A DNA stretch of 64,000 nt from UBA8828 sp964510855 (GCA_964510855.1 CAZEDB010000002.1:62001-126000); one strand, 5' to 3'. Shown: positions 42,820-52,201, counted from the stretch's first letter. Notes: generated by a model from the sequence alone, not told the origin. Program-made: numbers and translations.

Positions 42820-44514
42820 GTGTCCCAACCTGAATCCACTCCTGCCGAAGTACCGCGGCATTTTATCCGTCAGATTATCGATACTGACCTTAGCAACCAT
42901 AAGCATCAGTCAATTGTTACGCGCTTTCCGCCCGAGCCGAATGGCTATCTTCATATCGGTCACGCCAAGTCGATCTGTCTTAATTTTGGTCTAGCGCTCG
43001 AGTATCAGGGGCGTTGTCACCTGAGAATGGATGACACCAACCCTACAAAAGAGGAAGTGGAGTACGTTGAATCCATTCAAGCCGATGTGCGTTGGCTAGG
43101 CTTCGATTGGGGAACCCATTACTATCAAGCCTCAGATTATTTCGGCAAGATGCATGCAGATGCCATTCGCCTGATTGAAATGGGTAAAGCCTATGTCTGC
43201 CACCTTACCCTTGATCAAATGCGTGAGTATCGAGGCGATTTAGTTACACCCGGGAAGCCGAGCCCGAGTCGCAATCGCAGCGTGGCGGAGAATTTGGAAC
43301 TTTTCGGCAAGATGACACGAGGCGAGCTAGAAGAAGGCTCCGCAGTCTTAAGAGCTAAGATCGATATGGCATCGCCCAATATCTTGATGCGTGACCCGGT
43401 CATTTACCGCATTCGTAAGGCCACCCATCATAATACCGGCGACACCTGGTGCGTCTACCCGATGTACGACTACGCTCATCCGCTGGAAGACGCCTACGAA
43501 GGTATCACGCATTCCATCTGCACTTTGGAATTTGAAATCCACCGCCCCTTCTATGATTGGCTCCTAGCCACGCTAGATACCCCCGCCAAGCCGCAACAAA
43601 TTGAATTTGCCCGACTCAACCTCACCTACACAGTGATGTCGAAACGACGCTTACTTGAATTAGTACAGGAGAAGCGCGTTCAGGGCTGGGACGATCCTCG
43701 TATGCCCACGTTATCGGGTCTGCGACGTCGCGGCGTGCCCGCGGCCGCGATCCGCCGTTTTTGTGAAGTGATTGGGGTAACTAAGCACAATTCCCTCACC
43801 GACGTCGCCCTACTCGAGCATGCCATTCGCGATGAACTTAATCGCACAGCTCCAAGAGCTATGGCGGTTATGAATCCTCTAAGGCTGGTGATTGAGAACT
43901 ATCCTAAAGGTCAAGTTGAGCAGCTCGATGCGGTTAATAATCCAGAAGATCCCACCGAAGGTTCACGTAAAGTCCCCTTCTCGCGCACCTTACTGATCGA
44001 ACGGGATGACTTTATGGAAGTGGCTCCTAAGAAGTACTTCCGTCTCGCGCCAGGACAAGAAGTCCGACTCCGCTGGGCTTACTATGTTACCTGCACAAGT
44101 GTAATCAAAGATGCCTCAGGCCACATTACCGAGGTGCGTTGCACTTACGATCCTGCAAGTCGTGGTGGCGAAACCTCCGACGGTCGTAAGGTTAAGGGTA
44201 CGATTCATTGGGTTTCCGAAGCACACGCCGGTGATGTCGAAGTTCGACTCTACGATCGCCTCTTTACCCTCGAAGACCTTAACGCCCTGCCCGATGGCGA
44301 AGACTGGCGCACCCACCTCAACCCCGAATCACTTAAAATTACACGCGCCAAGGTTGAGCCCTCACTTCTTACGCTGAAACCTGGAACCGGTGTACAATTT
44401 GAGCGCATCGGCTACTTCTGTACCGACAGTAAAGACAGCGCTACAGGTAAGCCTGTCTTCAATCGGACCGTAACGCTTAAAGACAGTTGGGCTAAAACTG
44501 TGGCCAAAGCCTAG
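42820..44514 (+). CDS. glnS: glutaminyl-tRNA synthetase
   Basis: 564 residues, starting with GTG at 42820, normal for GlnRS. It attaches glutamine to tRNA-Gln in the cytoplasm. Class I motifs are FPPEPNGYLHIGHAKSICLN (HIGH) and VMSKRRLLELVQE (KMSKS-type). The segments LRMDDTNPTKEEVEYVESIQ and VYRIRKATHHNTGDTWCVYP plus LCTLEF-like STLEFEIHRPFYDWLL define GlnRS over GluRS. The two C-terminal beta-barrels for anticodon recognition run from about residue 345 (MNPLRLVIENYP) to the end. GlnRS is patchy in bacteria and derives from a eukaryotic-type lineage; its presence suggests direct charging of tRNA-Gln. A 9-bp inverted repeat overlaps its stop codon. Confidence 0.96.
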   Translation: MSQPESTPAEVPRHFIRQIIDTDLSNHKHQSIVTRFPPEPNGYLHIGHAKSICLNFGLALEYQGRCHLRMDDTNPTKEEVEYVESIQADVRWLGFDWGTHYYQASDYFGKMHADAIRLIEMGKAYVCHLTLDQMREYRGDLVTPGKPSPSRNRSVAENLELFGKMTRGELEEGSAVLRAKIDMASPNILMRDPVIYRIRKATHHNTGDTWCVYPMYDYAHPLEDAYEGITHSICTLEFEIHRPFYDWLLATLDTPAKPQQIEFARLNLTYTVMSKRRLLELVQEKRVQGWDDPRMPTLSGLRRRGVPAAAIRRFCEVIGVTKHNSLTDVALLEHAIRDELNRTAPRAMAVMNPLRLVIENYPKGQVEQLDAVNNPEDPTEGSRKVPFSRTLLIERDDFMEVAPKKYFRLAPGQEVRLRWAYYVTCTSVIKDASGHITEVRCTYDPASRGGETSDGRKVKGTIHWVSEAHAGDVEVRLYDRLFTLEDLNALPDGEDWRTHLNPESLKITRAKVEPSLLTLKPGTGVQFERIGYFCTDSKDSATGKPVFNRTVTLKDSWAKTVAKA

Positions 44515-44537
44515 CACCTGACTCCTTAGCTAGGCTT
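44507..44537 (+). terminator. inverted repeat overlapping the glnS stop, possible terminator
   Basis: AAGCCTAGC at 44507-44515 and GCTAGGCTT at 44529-44537 form a perfect 9-bp stem with a 13-base loop. It extends by two more G-C pairs (CC/GG) if one A is bulged. The stem includes the TAG stop of glnS. No run of T follows, so it is not a classical intrinsic terminator, but it may end or stabilise the mre-glnS transcript before the tRNA gene. Confidence 0.4.
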
Positions 44538-44591
44538 GGCATTGACTTAAGCCCCAACCCCCCTTTGCTGACTACTTCAGTCCGACTGAAC

Positions 44592-44679
<88 letters not shown>

Positions 44680-44685
44680 GTTGGA

Positions 44686-44785
44686 NNNNNNNNNNNNNNN
44701 NNNNNNNNNNNNNNNNNNNNNNNNNNNNNNNNNNNNNNNNNNNNNNNNNNNNNNNNNNNNNNNNNNNNNNNNNNNNNNNNNNNNN
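44686..44785. other. scaffold gap of 100 N
   Basis: Exactly 100 N bases separate the tRNA-Ser end from the fucosidase cluster, the usual placeholder for a gap of unknown size. The genes on either side (elongasome/glnS versus the polysaccharide island) should not be assumed adjacent in the genome. Confidence 0.98.
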
Positions 44786-44795
44786 TCTACCTCAA

Positions 44796-46205
44796 CTACT
44801 TGGGATCGTGGGTGCGTAAACGACGAATAAGTGGCGTACCGACCGATTGAGTAACACGCACACGTACTTGGGTTAACTCTGTTGGGGGAAGGCGTACGAT
44901 GAGGCGCCGACCCACTGCCGTGCCTTCAAAAAGCTGGGTCCACTTCGCACCATCGAAGCCCTCAATGACAAAGGCACGGATACGGTGGCCGTAGCGATAG
45001 TCTTCCCAGAGGTCGACATAGCCGACCTTACGAGGGCCACCCAAATCGAGCACAGCTTCTTTGGCTGCGACACGCTCTAGGGTTGCATGGGGATTACCGA
45101 AACGTCGTTTAATCTCCGCACCAAACTCGGCATAGCGCTTCATGTCATCGGGATGCACGCTGCCGTCAGCCTGAGGGCAGCAATTGAGTAAGAGGTAACT
45201 ATTCCTACCTACCGATGACTCGTAACAATCCATCAATACTTCCACACTCCGCCGACGCTCGAGAGCACCGGGACGCATATGCCAAAAGTGGTCGTGGAGC
45301 GGGACGTCTGCTTCCTGAGGTGCCCAATAATCGCCGTCAGGGTTCTCCACCCCTTGAGCCTGCCGACGGTCGGCCTCATACTGATCGGGTGCCTCTTGGT
45401 CGATTTGCGCACGATTCAAGGTAGACCAGCAGGGATAACGCACCGTCCCGCGCTCATTACCGGGCCAGCGGACGGTTGGTAAGGGGTCGCGGCTACCGAC
45501 CGCCGCAATCACAGCATGGGGCGCCCGCTCGGCGATACGGGCACCGATGGCTGACTTAATGGGCTGATCGATCCAAATCTCTCTAACTAAGTCCGCACCC
45601 AGACGATCCATAAGCTCATCAAATCGAGCAGCCAAGAGGCGATTGGAATCTTCCCAAGTGCGTGCGACATCAATCTTAGCATAATCAATGGTATTACGGT
45701 CCTCACCTGCGGTCGTCGGACGCGGTAGCCAAATATGAAAACCGACCTTGAGGCCATGTCGGCGACACGCTTCCGCCAATTCCTTAATGATATCACCTCC
45801 ACCGCCGCGGTAAGATGTATTTCCGATATGATAGTTAGTGGTCTTGCTCGGCCATAGACAAAAGCCCCCACTGTGAGCCGCGCCGATTAAAACGTGCCCT
45901 GCCCCAAAGGACTTTGCGGCTTCGCACCACTGATTGACATCGAGTTTTTCAAAACGGATATCCTTGAGCGGCGTGCTGCCATCATCGTACTCACGACCTT
46001 GAATCGTCGCCGGACCAAGATGCAGAAACATTCCCATCTCGGTCTCCTGCCAGTCAAACTGAGCCTGCGTTGGCCTTGCGAGACGTTGACCCGCTGGTTC
46101 AGCGACAGCTGCATTCCAAACCGCATCACTAGAGGGTGCGGTGGAGCCCGCAGAAACTAGAGCAGCAACCAGGAAAGGTACCCAAGAGCCGGCAGGGGCG
46201 GTCAT
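44796..46205 (-). CDS. secreted alpha-L-fucosidase-like protein (GH29)
   Basis: 469 residues, complete, with its stop only 10 bp from the scaffold gap. Residues 1-25 are a signal peptide. The GH29 barrel follows: QTEMGMFLHLGPATIQG-like start (WQETEMGMFLHLGPATIQG), LDVNQWCEAAKSFGAGHVLI, AAHSGGFCLWPSKTTNYHIG, CRRHGLKVGFHIWLPRP and DLVREIWIDQP, in which Asp is the probable nucleophile. LLLNCCPQADGSVHPDDMKR matches the end of the barrel. Residues about 385-469 are a beta-sandwich. GH29 enzymes release terminal alpha-L-fucose. Export suggests action on extracellular fucose-containing polymers or oligosaccharides. It lies 32 bp downstream of the second fucosidase gene, so both are probably co-transcribed. 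Confidence 0.88.
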   Translation of the reverse strand: MTAPAGSWVPFLVAALVSAGSTAPSSDAVWNAAVAEPAGQRLARPTQAQFDWQETEMGMFLHLGPATIQGREYDDGSTPLKDIRFEKLDVNQWCEAAKSFGAGHVLIGAAHSGGFCLWPSKTTNYHIGNTSYRGGGGDIIKELAEACRRHGLKVGFHIWLPRPTTAGEDRNTIDYAKIDVARTWEDSNRLLAARFDELMDRLGADLVREIWIDQPIKSAIGARIAERAPHAVIAAVGSRDPLPTVRWPGNERGTVRYPCWSTLNRAQIDQEAPDQYEADRRQAQGVENPDGDYWAPQEADVPLHDHFWHMRPGALERRRSVEVLMDCYESSVGRNSYLLLNCCPQADGSVHPDDMKRYAEFGAEIKRRFGNPHATLERVAAKEAVLDLGGPRKVGYVDLWEDYRYGHRIRAFVIEGFDGAKWTQLFEGTAVGRRLIVRLPPTELTQVRVRVTQSVGTPLIRRLRTHDPK

Positions 46206-46237
46206 GACTTTCTAACGGGGAGTTAAAAAGTAGGCAA

Positions 46238-48019
46238 TTATTCGCCCAGCACGGTGAATTCGGCGATGGTAGGGGTATCTACCGCCTCGCGAATGTTAAG
46301 ACGCACTTTCTTGGCGCTAACCGCGTCGAAGGAGACACGCGCATCAGCTCCAATAGAATTACCCGAGGCTACGCGCTTCCAGCCCGATGAAGTCTCAACC
46401 TCAATATCGTATTTACGAATGCGACCATAAGGAGCATCGCTCAAACGAACCGAAGAGACTGAGAGCACAGAACCTAGATCAACCGTGATGGTGCCGGAGC
46501 GCTCCTTCTCGGCTGAGGCCCACATTGAATTACGATTACCATCTGTAAGATGGCGGGCATCGAGTTCAGGGCGTCCTGCCCAGAAGCTCGAAACCGTGAC
46601 AGGCTTGCCCACAGAAAGTTCTCGCAGGCCAGGCACAGCTACCACGGGCGTACGCATGACGTCCGCATCCATAGTAAGTTCAACGATGGTAAACATCGGC
46701 TTACGCTGGGAAGCTGGGAGTTTAAGCGAAACTTTGCCGTTAGCCTGAGAGACGTTTAAAGATCCCCCGCCGAGAAGCTTAGCAGATTTGACCGTAGCGG
46801 GCAGAACCGGCAGACGGACGGTTTCAGCCTTCCAGTCTTGTTGGACAAAAAGGTAGACCTTGTTGCCTTTACGAGTCGACACACCGTAGTCACTGGGCAA
46901 CCAAGGTCCGCCCCGGGTACCGTAAATGGCGGGCTCATGCGCACGCACCCAGGCACCTAGTTCCTTAAGGCGAACCACTGAGGCAGCATCAATCGTTCCG
47001 TCGGGCTTAGGACCAATGCCCAACAAGGCGTTACCGTCGCGACCGATGCACTGGACAATCCAGTTCACAATCTCACTAAGGGGGCGGGGTTTAGCACCAG
47101 CCAACCAAGACCAAGCACCGTTAGGCGCAGCAGGCGTAGGAGCGAAGTTATAGCAGCTGTCCCAAGCCTTCTTATCGTAGTAATGACCAAACATCATCTC
47201 GCGCGCCTGATAGTCGCCAATCGCATCAGGGGCATCGTAGAAGCTACTCACAAAGGGTAAGTCACCGTTAATCGCCACACCAGGCTCGCCGGTGTTGCTT
47301 ACCTCAGGTCCAGGGCGACGTGCTTTTGGCTCAAGACGATTACCAATCAACAGCTCAGGCTGTAATTTGCGGATTAACTTGGCGACATCCAGTGCATGTT
47401 CCCGGGTCCATGAAGCCTCCCAGTTACCGTCAAACCAGATGGCTCCGACAGGCCCATACTGAGTCAAGAGTTCCTGCATGTGAGGTTTGAAGGTTTTCTC
47501 AACATAGTTGGTGAGGTCAGCACCTGCCTTCGGACTGTAGTCTTTATTCCACCAATCAAGTACCGAGTAATAGAGGCAAAAGCGAACGCCACCCTTACGA
47601 CAAGCTTCTGCAACTTCTTTAGTAAAGTCGCGACCCCACGGGGTATTTAAAACATTATAGTCATAGGTCTTAGTACGGAACATCGCAAAACCGTCGTGAT
47701 GCTTGGGCACAAAGACTGCGTAACGGATACCCGCGTCGTGAAATATACGAATCCATTCGTCCGCATTGAAGTTAGGGGGATTAAAACGCTTATAGAGCTG
47801 GTCGTATTTTTCCCGACCATACTCATTACGGCACCACGAAATTTCTCGTTCGATAATAACCGAAGGATTCCAGTGAATAAATACGCCGATCTTAGCATCA
47901 CGGAACCATTGAGCACGCCGGTCAAATTGCTCCGGAGTCTCATTGGGGACCGATACATCAGCGGAGGCAGGCTGAGAGGCAGCCAAGGTAAGCCCGAGCA
48001 GGACAAGTAGGATACGCAT
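46238..48019 (-). CDS. secreted alpha-L-fucosidase (GH29) with C-terminal F5/8-type carbohydrate-binding domain
   Basis: 593 residues from ATG 48019, giving a clear signal peptide (MRILLVLLGLTLAASQPASA); an ATG 15 bases upstream is also possible. The GH29 catalytic domain (about 30-370) has FRDAKIGVFIHWNPSVIIER, FHDAGIRYAVFVPKHHDGFA, MFRTKTYDYNVLNTPWGRDF, CLYYSVLDWWN and the nucleophile Asp in VGAIWFDGNWEASW. GNALLGIGPKPDGTID follows. A beta domain spans 370-460. Residues about 475-593 are a discoidin-like module (DARHLTDGNRNSMWASAEKE, TITVDLGSVLSVSSVRLSDA) that probably binds sugars. It is a canonical exo-fucosidase, likely periplasmic or secreted, first in the two-gene fucosidase unit and divergent from the DUF6797 gene. 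Confidence 0.93.
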   Translation of the reverse strand: MRILLVLLGLTLAASQPASADVSVPNETPEQFDRRAQWFRDAKIGVFIHWNPSVIIEREISWCRNEYGREKYDQLYKRFNPPNFNADEWIRIFHDAGIRYAVFVPKHHDGFAMFRTKTYDYNVLNTPWGRDFTKEVAEACRKGGVRFCLYYSVLDWWNKDYSPKAGADLTNYVEKTFKPHMQELLTQYGPVGAIWFDGNWEASWTREHALDVAKLIRKLQPELLIGNRLEPKARRPGPEVSNTGEPGVAINGDLPFVSSFYDAPDAIGDYQAREMMFGHYYDKKAWDSCYNFAPTPAAPNGAWSWLAGAKPRPLSEIVNWIVQCIGRDGNALLGIGPKPDGTIDAASVVRLKELGAWVRAHEPAIYGTRGGPWLPSDYGVSTRKGNKVYLFVQQDWKAETVRLPVLPATVKSAKLLGGGSLNVSQANGKVSLKLPASQRKPMFTIVELTMDADVMRTPVVAVPGLRELSVGKPVTVSSFWAGRPELDARHLTDGNRNSMWASAEKERSGTITVDLGSVLSVSSVRLSDAPYGRIRKYDIEVETSSGWKRVASGNSIGADARVSFDAVSAKKVRLNIREAVDTPTIAEFTVLGE

Positions 48020-48107
48020 AGGTTTGGGGTGCATAACCACTAAATACCATCTGAGGGAGAACCAGCCTAAAAATGGAACAAAGCACAGGATAAAAGGTAA
48101 TAAGCCC

Positions 48108-50597
48108 ATGGCTTTTGTGTGCTTAAAATGGCATCTCATCCTCTTAACCTGCTTGGCGTCTTGCGTGCTACATGGCGACACCCGTGCAGCCCCTTTATAT
48201 GCCGATGAGCAACCTGACGTAGCTCATTTTGTTAACCGTGACAGACTGTATGATTTTTATGCCAAGCAAGCTCAGTTAAAGGACGCCTTGCTGCCTCCCT
48301 TCCCGGGCCTCGACGGGGGCATTTATGGTCATCAAGGTAACCAAAATGACCAAGTGACATGGAGAGATAGTCGCTGGGCCAAGAGTCATCACGGCAACCT
48401 CTTCTCGGGCGTTTTTACGCTTCCTAATTTAGTCTTAACAAAAGCTATCTGGGTTAAGTCTGGCGATCAGTGTGCTGTCTTTGACCCCATGACTCTACGA
48501 TTTGCCGCTAAGTGGAAAGGTCAGCTCGTTGAACTTACAGATAAACGCCGAGGTTTCCTTTTGAGCCCCAAAGCCGGTAGCGAAGTCGTCGACTTACCTA
48601 GCTATTCTGGCCACAAGGGAACCTATCGTGGCTTTTACCGTTACGGTGAAAAAGTCATCTTCAGCTATCATCATAGCAGTAAAGATTGGCTCGAGAGTCT
48701 GGAGGATGGCGCCCGACCTCATGCAGAACTCAAACAGTATACCCAAGGCGGACCCGGGCGCTGGCCTGGATGGATAAAGACTCAAGGTAAACTCGGTAAA
48801 GGACCTGGTCACTTGATCGATACGGTTTCGATTCCTTTTGAGAATCCCTACGGAACCTTATTTTTTATTACCGGTATCGACTTTTTGAGTAACGGCAGGG
48901 CGGTTATCAGCACTATGACGGGTGAGGTATGGCTGGTTGATGGACTTTCGGGTAATTTAACTGATGTACGCTGGAAACGCTTTGCAACCGGGCTTCACCA
49001 CCCTCTTGGCGTTAAAGTGCTAGAAGATAAAATCTATGTCATTGGACGTGATCAACTCACTCGGCTAGATGATATCAACGGCGACATGGAGGCAGATTTT
49101 TATGCCTGTGTTAGCCACGCCCACGAAAGTTCTGCCAATGGCCATGACTATGTTATTGGCCTGGAAGCGGATCGTTCAGGGAGATTTATTACCGCTTCAG
49201 GCAATCAGGGCGTTATTAGAATTACTCCGGGAGAAAAAAGCGTGGAAATCTTGGCCACGGGTGCACGAAATCCTAATGGCATTTCACTCTCACACGATGA
49301 TCGTTTTGTAACCACTAGCCTGCAAGAGGGCACCTGGACACCTGCATCCGGAATTGCGCAGGTTGATCTTTCTAATCCAACGCGACCTCACTTTGGTAAT
49401 AATGGTCCTCTGCGAGGACGCGTCGCTCCGCCCTTACTCCAATTACCCCGGGGAGAGGATAGCTCAAGTGGTGGGCAAGTTTTCTTAGGTCCTAAGGCCT
49501 GGCCCAAGCTAGCCGGAAATCACAACCTCATCTACCTCTCCTATGGTATGGGCTCGGTATGGATGGTAACACGACAAGAGGTAGGCACCCTTTGGCAAGG
49601 GGCTGCTATGCGCCTCACCGGCAGTCTACGATCTGGACTGCAACACGGCCGATTCAATCCCACCGACGGCCATCTATGGGTAACAGGTCTCAATGGCTGG
49701 CAGTCTTACACCCCGGATGATGGCTGCCTGCAACGCCTTCGCCCTTCAGACAGCGTCCCAATTCTAATCGGACACGAGGTGCGTGGTAACGGCATCTTGT
49801 TACGAGCCAATCGACCCCTTGTCTCGCGCGCAGCTCAAGCTCAAGCGCACTTTGCCCAATGTTGGAACTACGCCCCGCCCTCGCCTGGCTACGGCTCACC
49901 CGAATTCTCCGTTCGTAACCCCCGCCAACCAGGCCATGACCGGCTTACGATAAAATCCGTAACTCTACTTGAGGAGGGGTGCGCCGTGTTCATAGAAATC
50001 AGCGACTTGAGACCTGCTCATCAAGTTCATCTAAATCTACCTTGGTGGGATGAACGGAATGCCGATGTATTCTTAACCATTCATGCGCAGGCCGAAGATT
50101 TTACCGCAATTCCCAATTACCAAGCTCATGTGCACGCCGGGATGCCGATGGCTCCAGATGCCCAAAATCCGTCTGCCTTCAAAAGTGAACCTGTAAAGTG
50201 GGAAGAAGAGTTCTGCGGACTCCCTTCACGTGAAATTAAAATTCAAGCCGCTAGTGGATTACAGTTTAGCCCCGTGATCATGACCGCAAAAGCAGGCGAG
50301 CGGCTCAAACTCATCTTTAGCAATCCGGACTCTATGCCACATAACTGGGTTTTGGCAGCTAGCGGAGAAGCTGATAACCTTAACCGAGCAGCTGGTAAGC
50401 TTGCCGAGATGCCTGATGCATTGGCCCGTCACTATACGCCTGACCTGCCGAGCGTGCTCGCCCACACCCGCGTCCTACTTCCTGGTGAAACCTCCACCAT
50501 TTGGTTTCAAGCCCCGGCAAAGCCCGGCGACTATACCTACTTATGCACGATTCCAGGACACGGAGAAATTATGCGCGGTGTCCTTCGGGTCGAATAA
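48108..50597 (+). CDS. secreted DUF6797/beta-propeller protein with C-terminal cupredoxin domain
   Basis: 829 residues from ATG 48108, with a signal peptide (WHLILLTCLASCVLHG). Residues about 40-270 resemble DUF6797 (FVNRDRLYDFYAKQAQ, FPGLDGGIYGHQGNQNDQ). Residues 270-570 look like a beta-propeller of the sugar dehydrogenase/NHL type (FITGIDFLSNGRAVISTMTG, GLHHPLGVKVLEDKIYVIGR, NPNGISLSHDDRFVTTS). The C-terminal 120 residues are a plastocyanin/azurin-like domain with type 1 copper ligands His745 (PHNW), Cys813 and His818 (LCTIPGHG) and Met822. No CXXCH haem motif is present. Such fusions are common in Planctomycetota/Verrucomicrobiota and probably act in periplasmic carbohydrate oxidation, but no activity is established. 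Confidence 0.85.
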   Translation: MAFVCLKWHLILLTCLASCVLHGDTRAAPLYADEQPDVAHFVNRDRLYDFYAKQAQLKDALLPPFPGLDGGIYGHQGNQNDQVTWRDSRWAKSHHGNLFSGVFTLPNLVLTKAIWVKSGDQCAVFDPMTLRFAAKWKGQLVELTDKRRGFLLSPKAGSEVVDLPSYSGHKGTYRGFYRYGEKVIFSYHHSSKDWLESLEDGARPHAELKQYTQGGPGRWPGWIKTQGKLGKGPGHLIDTVSIPFENPYGTLFFITGIDFLSNGRAVISTMTGEVWLVDGLSGNLTDVRWKRFATGLHHPLGVKVLEDKIYVIGRDQLTRLDDINGDMEADFYACVSHAHESSANGHDYVIGLEADRSGRFITASGNQGVIRITPGEKSVEILATGARNPNGISLSHDDRFVTTSLQEGTWTPASGIAQVDLSNPTRPHFGNNGPLRGRVAPPLLQLPRGEDSSSGGQVFLGPKAWPKLAGNHNLIYLSYGMGSVWMVTRQEVGTLWQGAAMRLTGSLRSGLQHGRFNPTDGHLWVTGLNGWQSYTPDDGCLQRLRPSDSVPILIGHEVRGNGILLRANRPLVSRAAQAQAHFAQCWNYAPPSPGYGSPEFSVRNPRQPGHDRLTIKSVTLLEEGCAVFIEISDLRPAHQVHLNLPWWDERNADVFLTIHAQAEDFTAIPNYQAHVHAGMPMAPDAQNPSAFKSEPVKWEEEFCGLPSREIKIQAASGLQFSPVIMTAKAGERLKLIFSNPDSMPHNWVLAASGEADNLNRAAGKLAEMPDALARHYTPDLPSVLAHTRVLLPGETSTIWFQAPAKPGDYTYLCTIPGHGEIMRGVLRVE

Positions 50598-50612
50598 CAC
50601 GCGATAGCTGGC

Positions 50613-52190
50613 TTAGTTGACGCCACGCGGTAACTTAGAAAAATCAATACGAGGGGAGTCTCCCTTGGCAGGTATTGACAAGGATTGTCCGGGTTTACCT
50701 TCAGCATGTTGGAAACCACCCGTACGAAGCTCAATACTGTCACCAACGATACGATGACTAAAATCATTGCGACCCAGTTCGGCAGTGGCGCTGGTGTGCG
50801 CGGTGGTTAGACGATGCCACTTTCCAGCTTGGTCAGCTACCCAAAGATTACGGTAGCGGCAGGCACGCTCTTGGTCTCCTTGATGCCCTGACCAATCCTC
50901 TACAAATGAATAGAGGCCATCGAGACGTGCCACTGTCTGAGGGCGTCGGAACGAAGCCAGGAAACGCCAGCCCTCAATCCCTGGACCTGAGATCCATGAA
51001 GAAAAAATCGCAGCCGTACCATCGGGTACAACGCCGAGCAAGAAGCCATAGGTCTTTTTATCCTCCCAACGGAAATCAAGATGTGAGTGACCGCCAGAGC
51101 CTTCATGATCAAAAGCATAAGCATCGACCGCTTCGCCCTTGGCCGTGAGCGTGACAACTTTTTCGCGCAACTCTTCCTTCGTCTCGGATTTATCTTGGTT
51201 ACGAACGTAGCCATTATCCCATAAAGAATAAATAAACCAACGGTCATCAGGTCGGCCTCTCTGGTATCGTACTTGGTAGCCAAAATAACCCTGTCCAAAA
51301 CCTAAGACACAATGATAGGTAGCTTCAGGACCCGGCTCAGCCGTAGCCTCAGCGTAAGCCCAGCGTGCATCTACCCCTTGAGGTATAGGATAGCCGAAGT
51401 GAACCGATTGAGCGTTGCCGTTCGGAAGGGTCCAAAGAGTTGAGACCGCACGCCCCTCAAGCACGACACGCTCGAGGGCAATATCACCCCCTTTAGCGCG
51501 TAAGCGAATCAGCTGGGTGCCCTTCGTAACCCGAACGGCAGCACGAGCCGAGCCACCCTCGAGATAAGAGGGGAGCGTCAGGTTTGACGAACCCGTGTCG
51601 ACCATCAACGAGCCCGCAGACTTTCCGAGTGAAAAGATCAAGGTGACCTCGCCTTCAGCGTCAGAGGAAACCGGGACACGAGCCTCTCCCCCGGCGCGGA
51701 GCGTAAGTCGATGCCAATTACGCGACGCACCCTTACCATCGTCGACATAGGCGGTGGCTAGAGGAAGGATGGCTGGCGAAGTTGCCGCAACACCAACCAT
51801 GCGTAGCCCCGAGAGCTCAAACCCGCGCGCGCCTGGGGCATTGATAGTAAGACGTCCAAGGCCAGCTGAAAGTTTACCCTTACCCACAACGTGTTCAGTG
51901 AATGCGCCACTACCAACAATCTCAGCAGTGAGATTCAAGCCGTGGCCACGCACCTCAACTCGAGACTTACGACCCTTGGGTAGTTTACAGCGTACGATGA
52001 TCTCAACTTCGCCCCCGACAGATTCAACGGGTAGCAGAATGCCTCTTTCATCTTCAAAACGCGCGATGCGACCTTCAGGTCCGACTGCGAACTCAGCGCC
52101 AAAGCGAACGGGTGTTGCTTGATCGACTCCGAGTGTGGAACCCATAGCAGCAACGGGAAAAATGAAGCAAAGAAGCCTGAAAATGGACAT
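50613..52190 (-). CDS. secreted DUF3472 domain protein
   Basis: 525 residues with a signal peptide (LLCFIFPVAAMGSTLG). The N-terminal 250 residues are beta-rich carbohydrate-binding-like modules (VEIIVRCKLPKG, NWHRLTLRAGGEARVPVSSD). The second half matches DUF3472: NAQSVHFGYPIPQGVDARWA, YFGYQVRYQRG, FIYSLWDNGY, DHEGSGGHSHLDFRWEDKKT, GTAAIFSSWISGPGIEGW and GLYSFVEDWSGHQGDQERAC. The domain occurs in secreted proteins of polysaccharide-degrading Bacteroidota and Verrucomicrobiota, function unknown. It is tail-to-tail with the DUF6797 gene (15 bp) and divergent from the Verru_Chthon gene. A role in binding or processing fucose-rich glycans is inferred from location only. Confidence 0.82.
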   Translation of the reverse strand: MSIFRLLCFIFPVAAMGSTLGVDQATPVRFGAEFAVGPEGRIARFEDERGILLPVESVGGEVEIIVRCKLPKGRKSRVEVRGHGLNLTAEIVGSGAFTEHVVGKGKLSAGLGRLTINAPGARGFELSGLRMVGVAATSPAILPLATAYVDDGKGASRNWHRLTLRAGGEARVPVSSDAEGEVTLIFSLGKSAGSLMVDTGSSNLTLPSYLEGGSARAAVRVTKGTQLIRLRAKGGDIALERVVLEGRAVSTLWTLPNGNAQSVHFGYPIPQGVDARWAYAEATAEPGPEATYHCVLGFGQGYFGYQVRYQRGRPDDRWFIYSLWDNGYVRNQDKSETKEELREKVVTLTAKGEAVDAYAFDHEGSGGHSHLDFRWEDKKTYGFLLGVVPDGTAAIFSSWISGPGIEGWRFLASFRRPQTVARLDGLYSFVEDWSGHQGDQERACRYRNLWVADQAGKWHRLTTAHTSATAELGRNDFSHRIVGDSIELRTGGFQHAEGKPGQSLSIPAKGDSPRIDFSKLPRGVN

Positions 52191-52201
52191 TACCCGAGGA
52201 C

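Noticed and set aside
44542..44591. tRNA-Ser promoter
   Set aside because: TTGACT is present but no -10 with 16-18 bp spacing could be found, so it is only mentioned in the tRNA entry.
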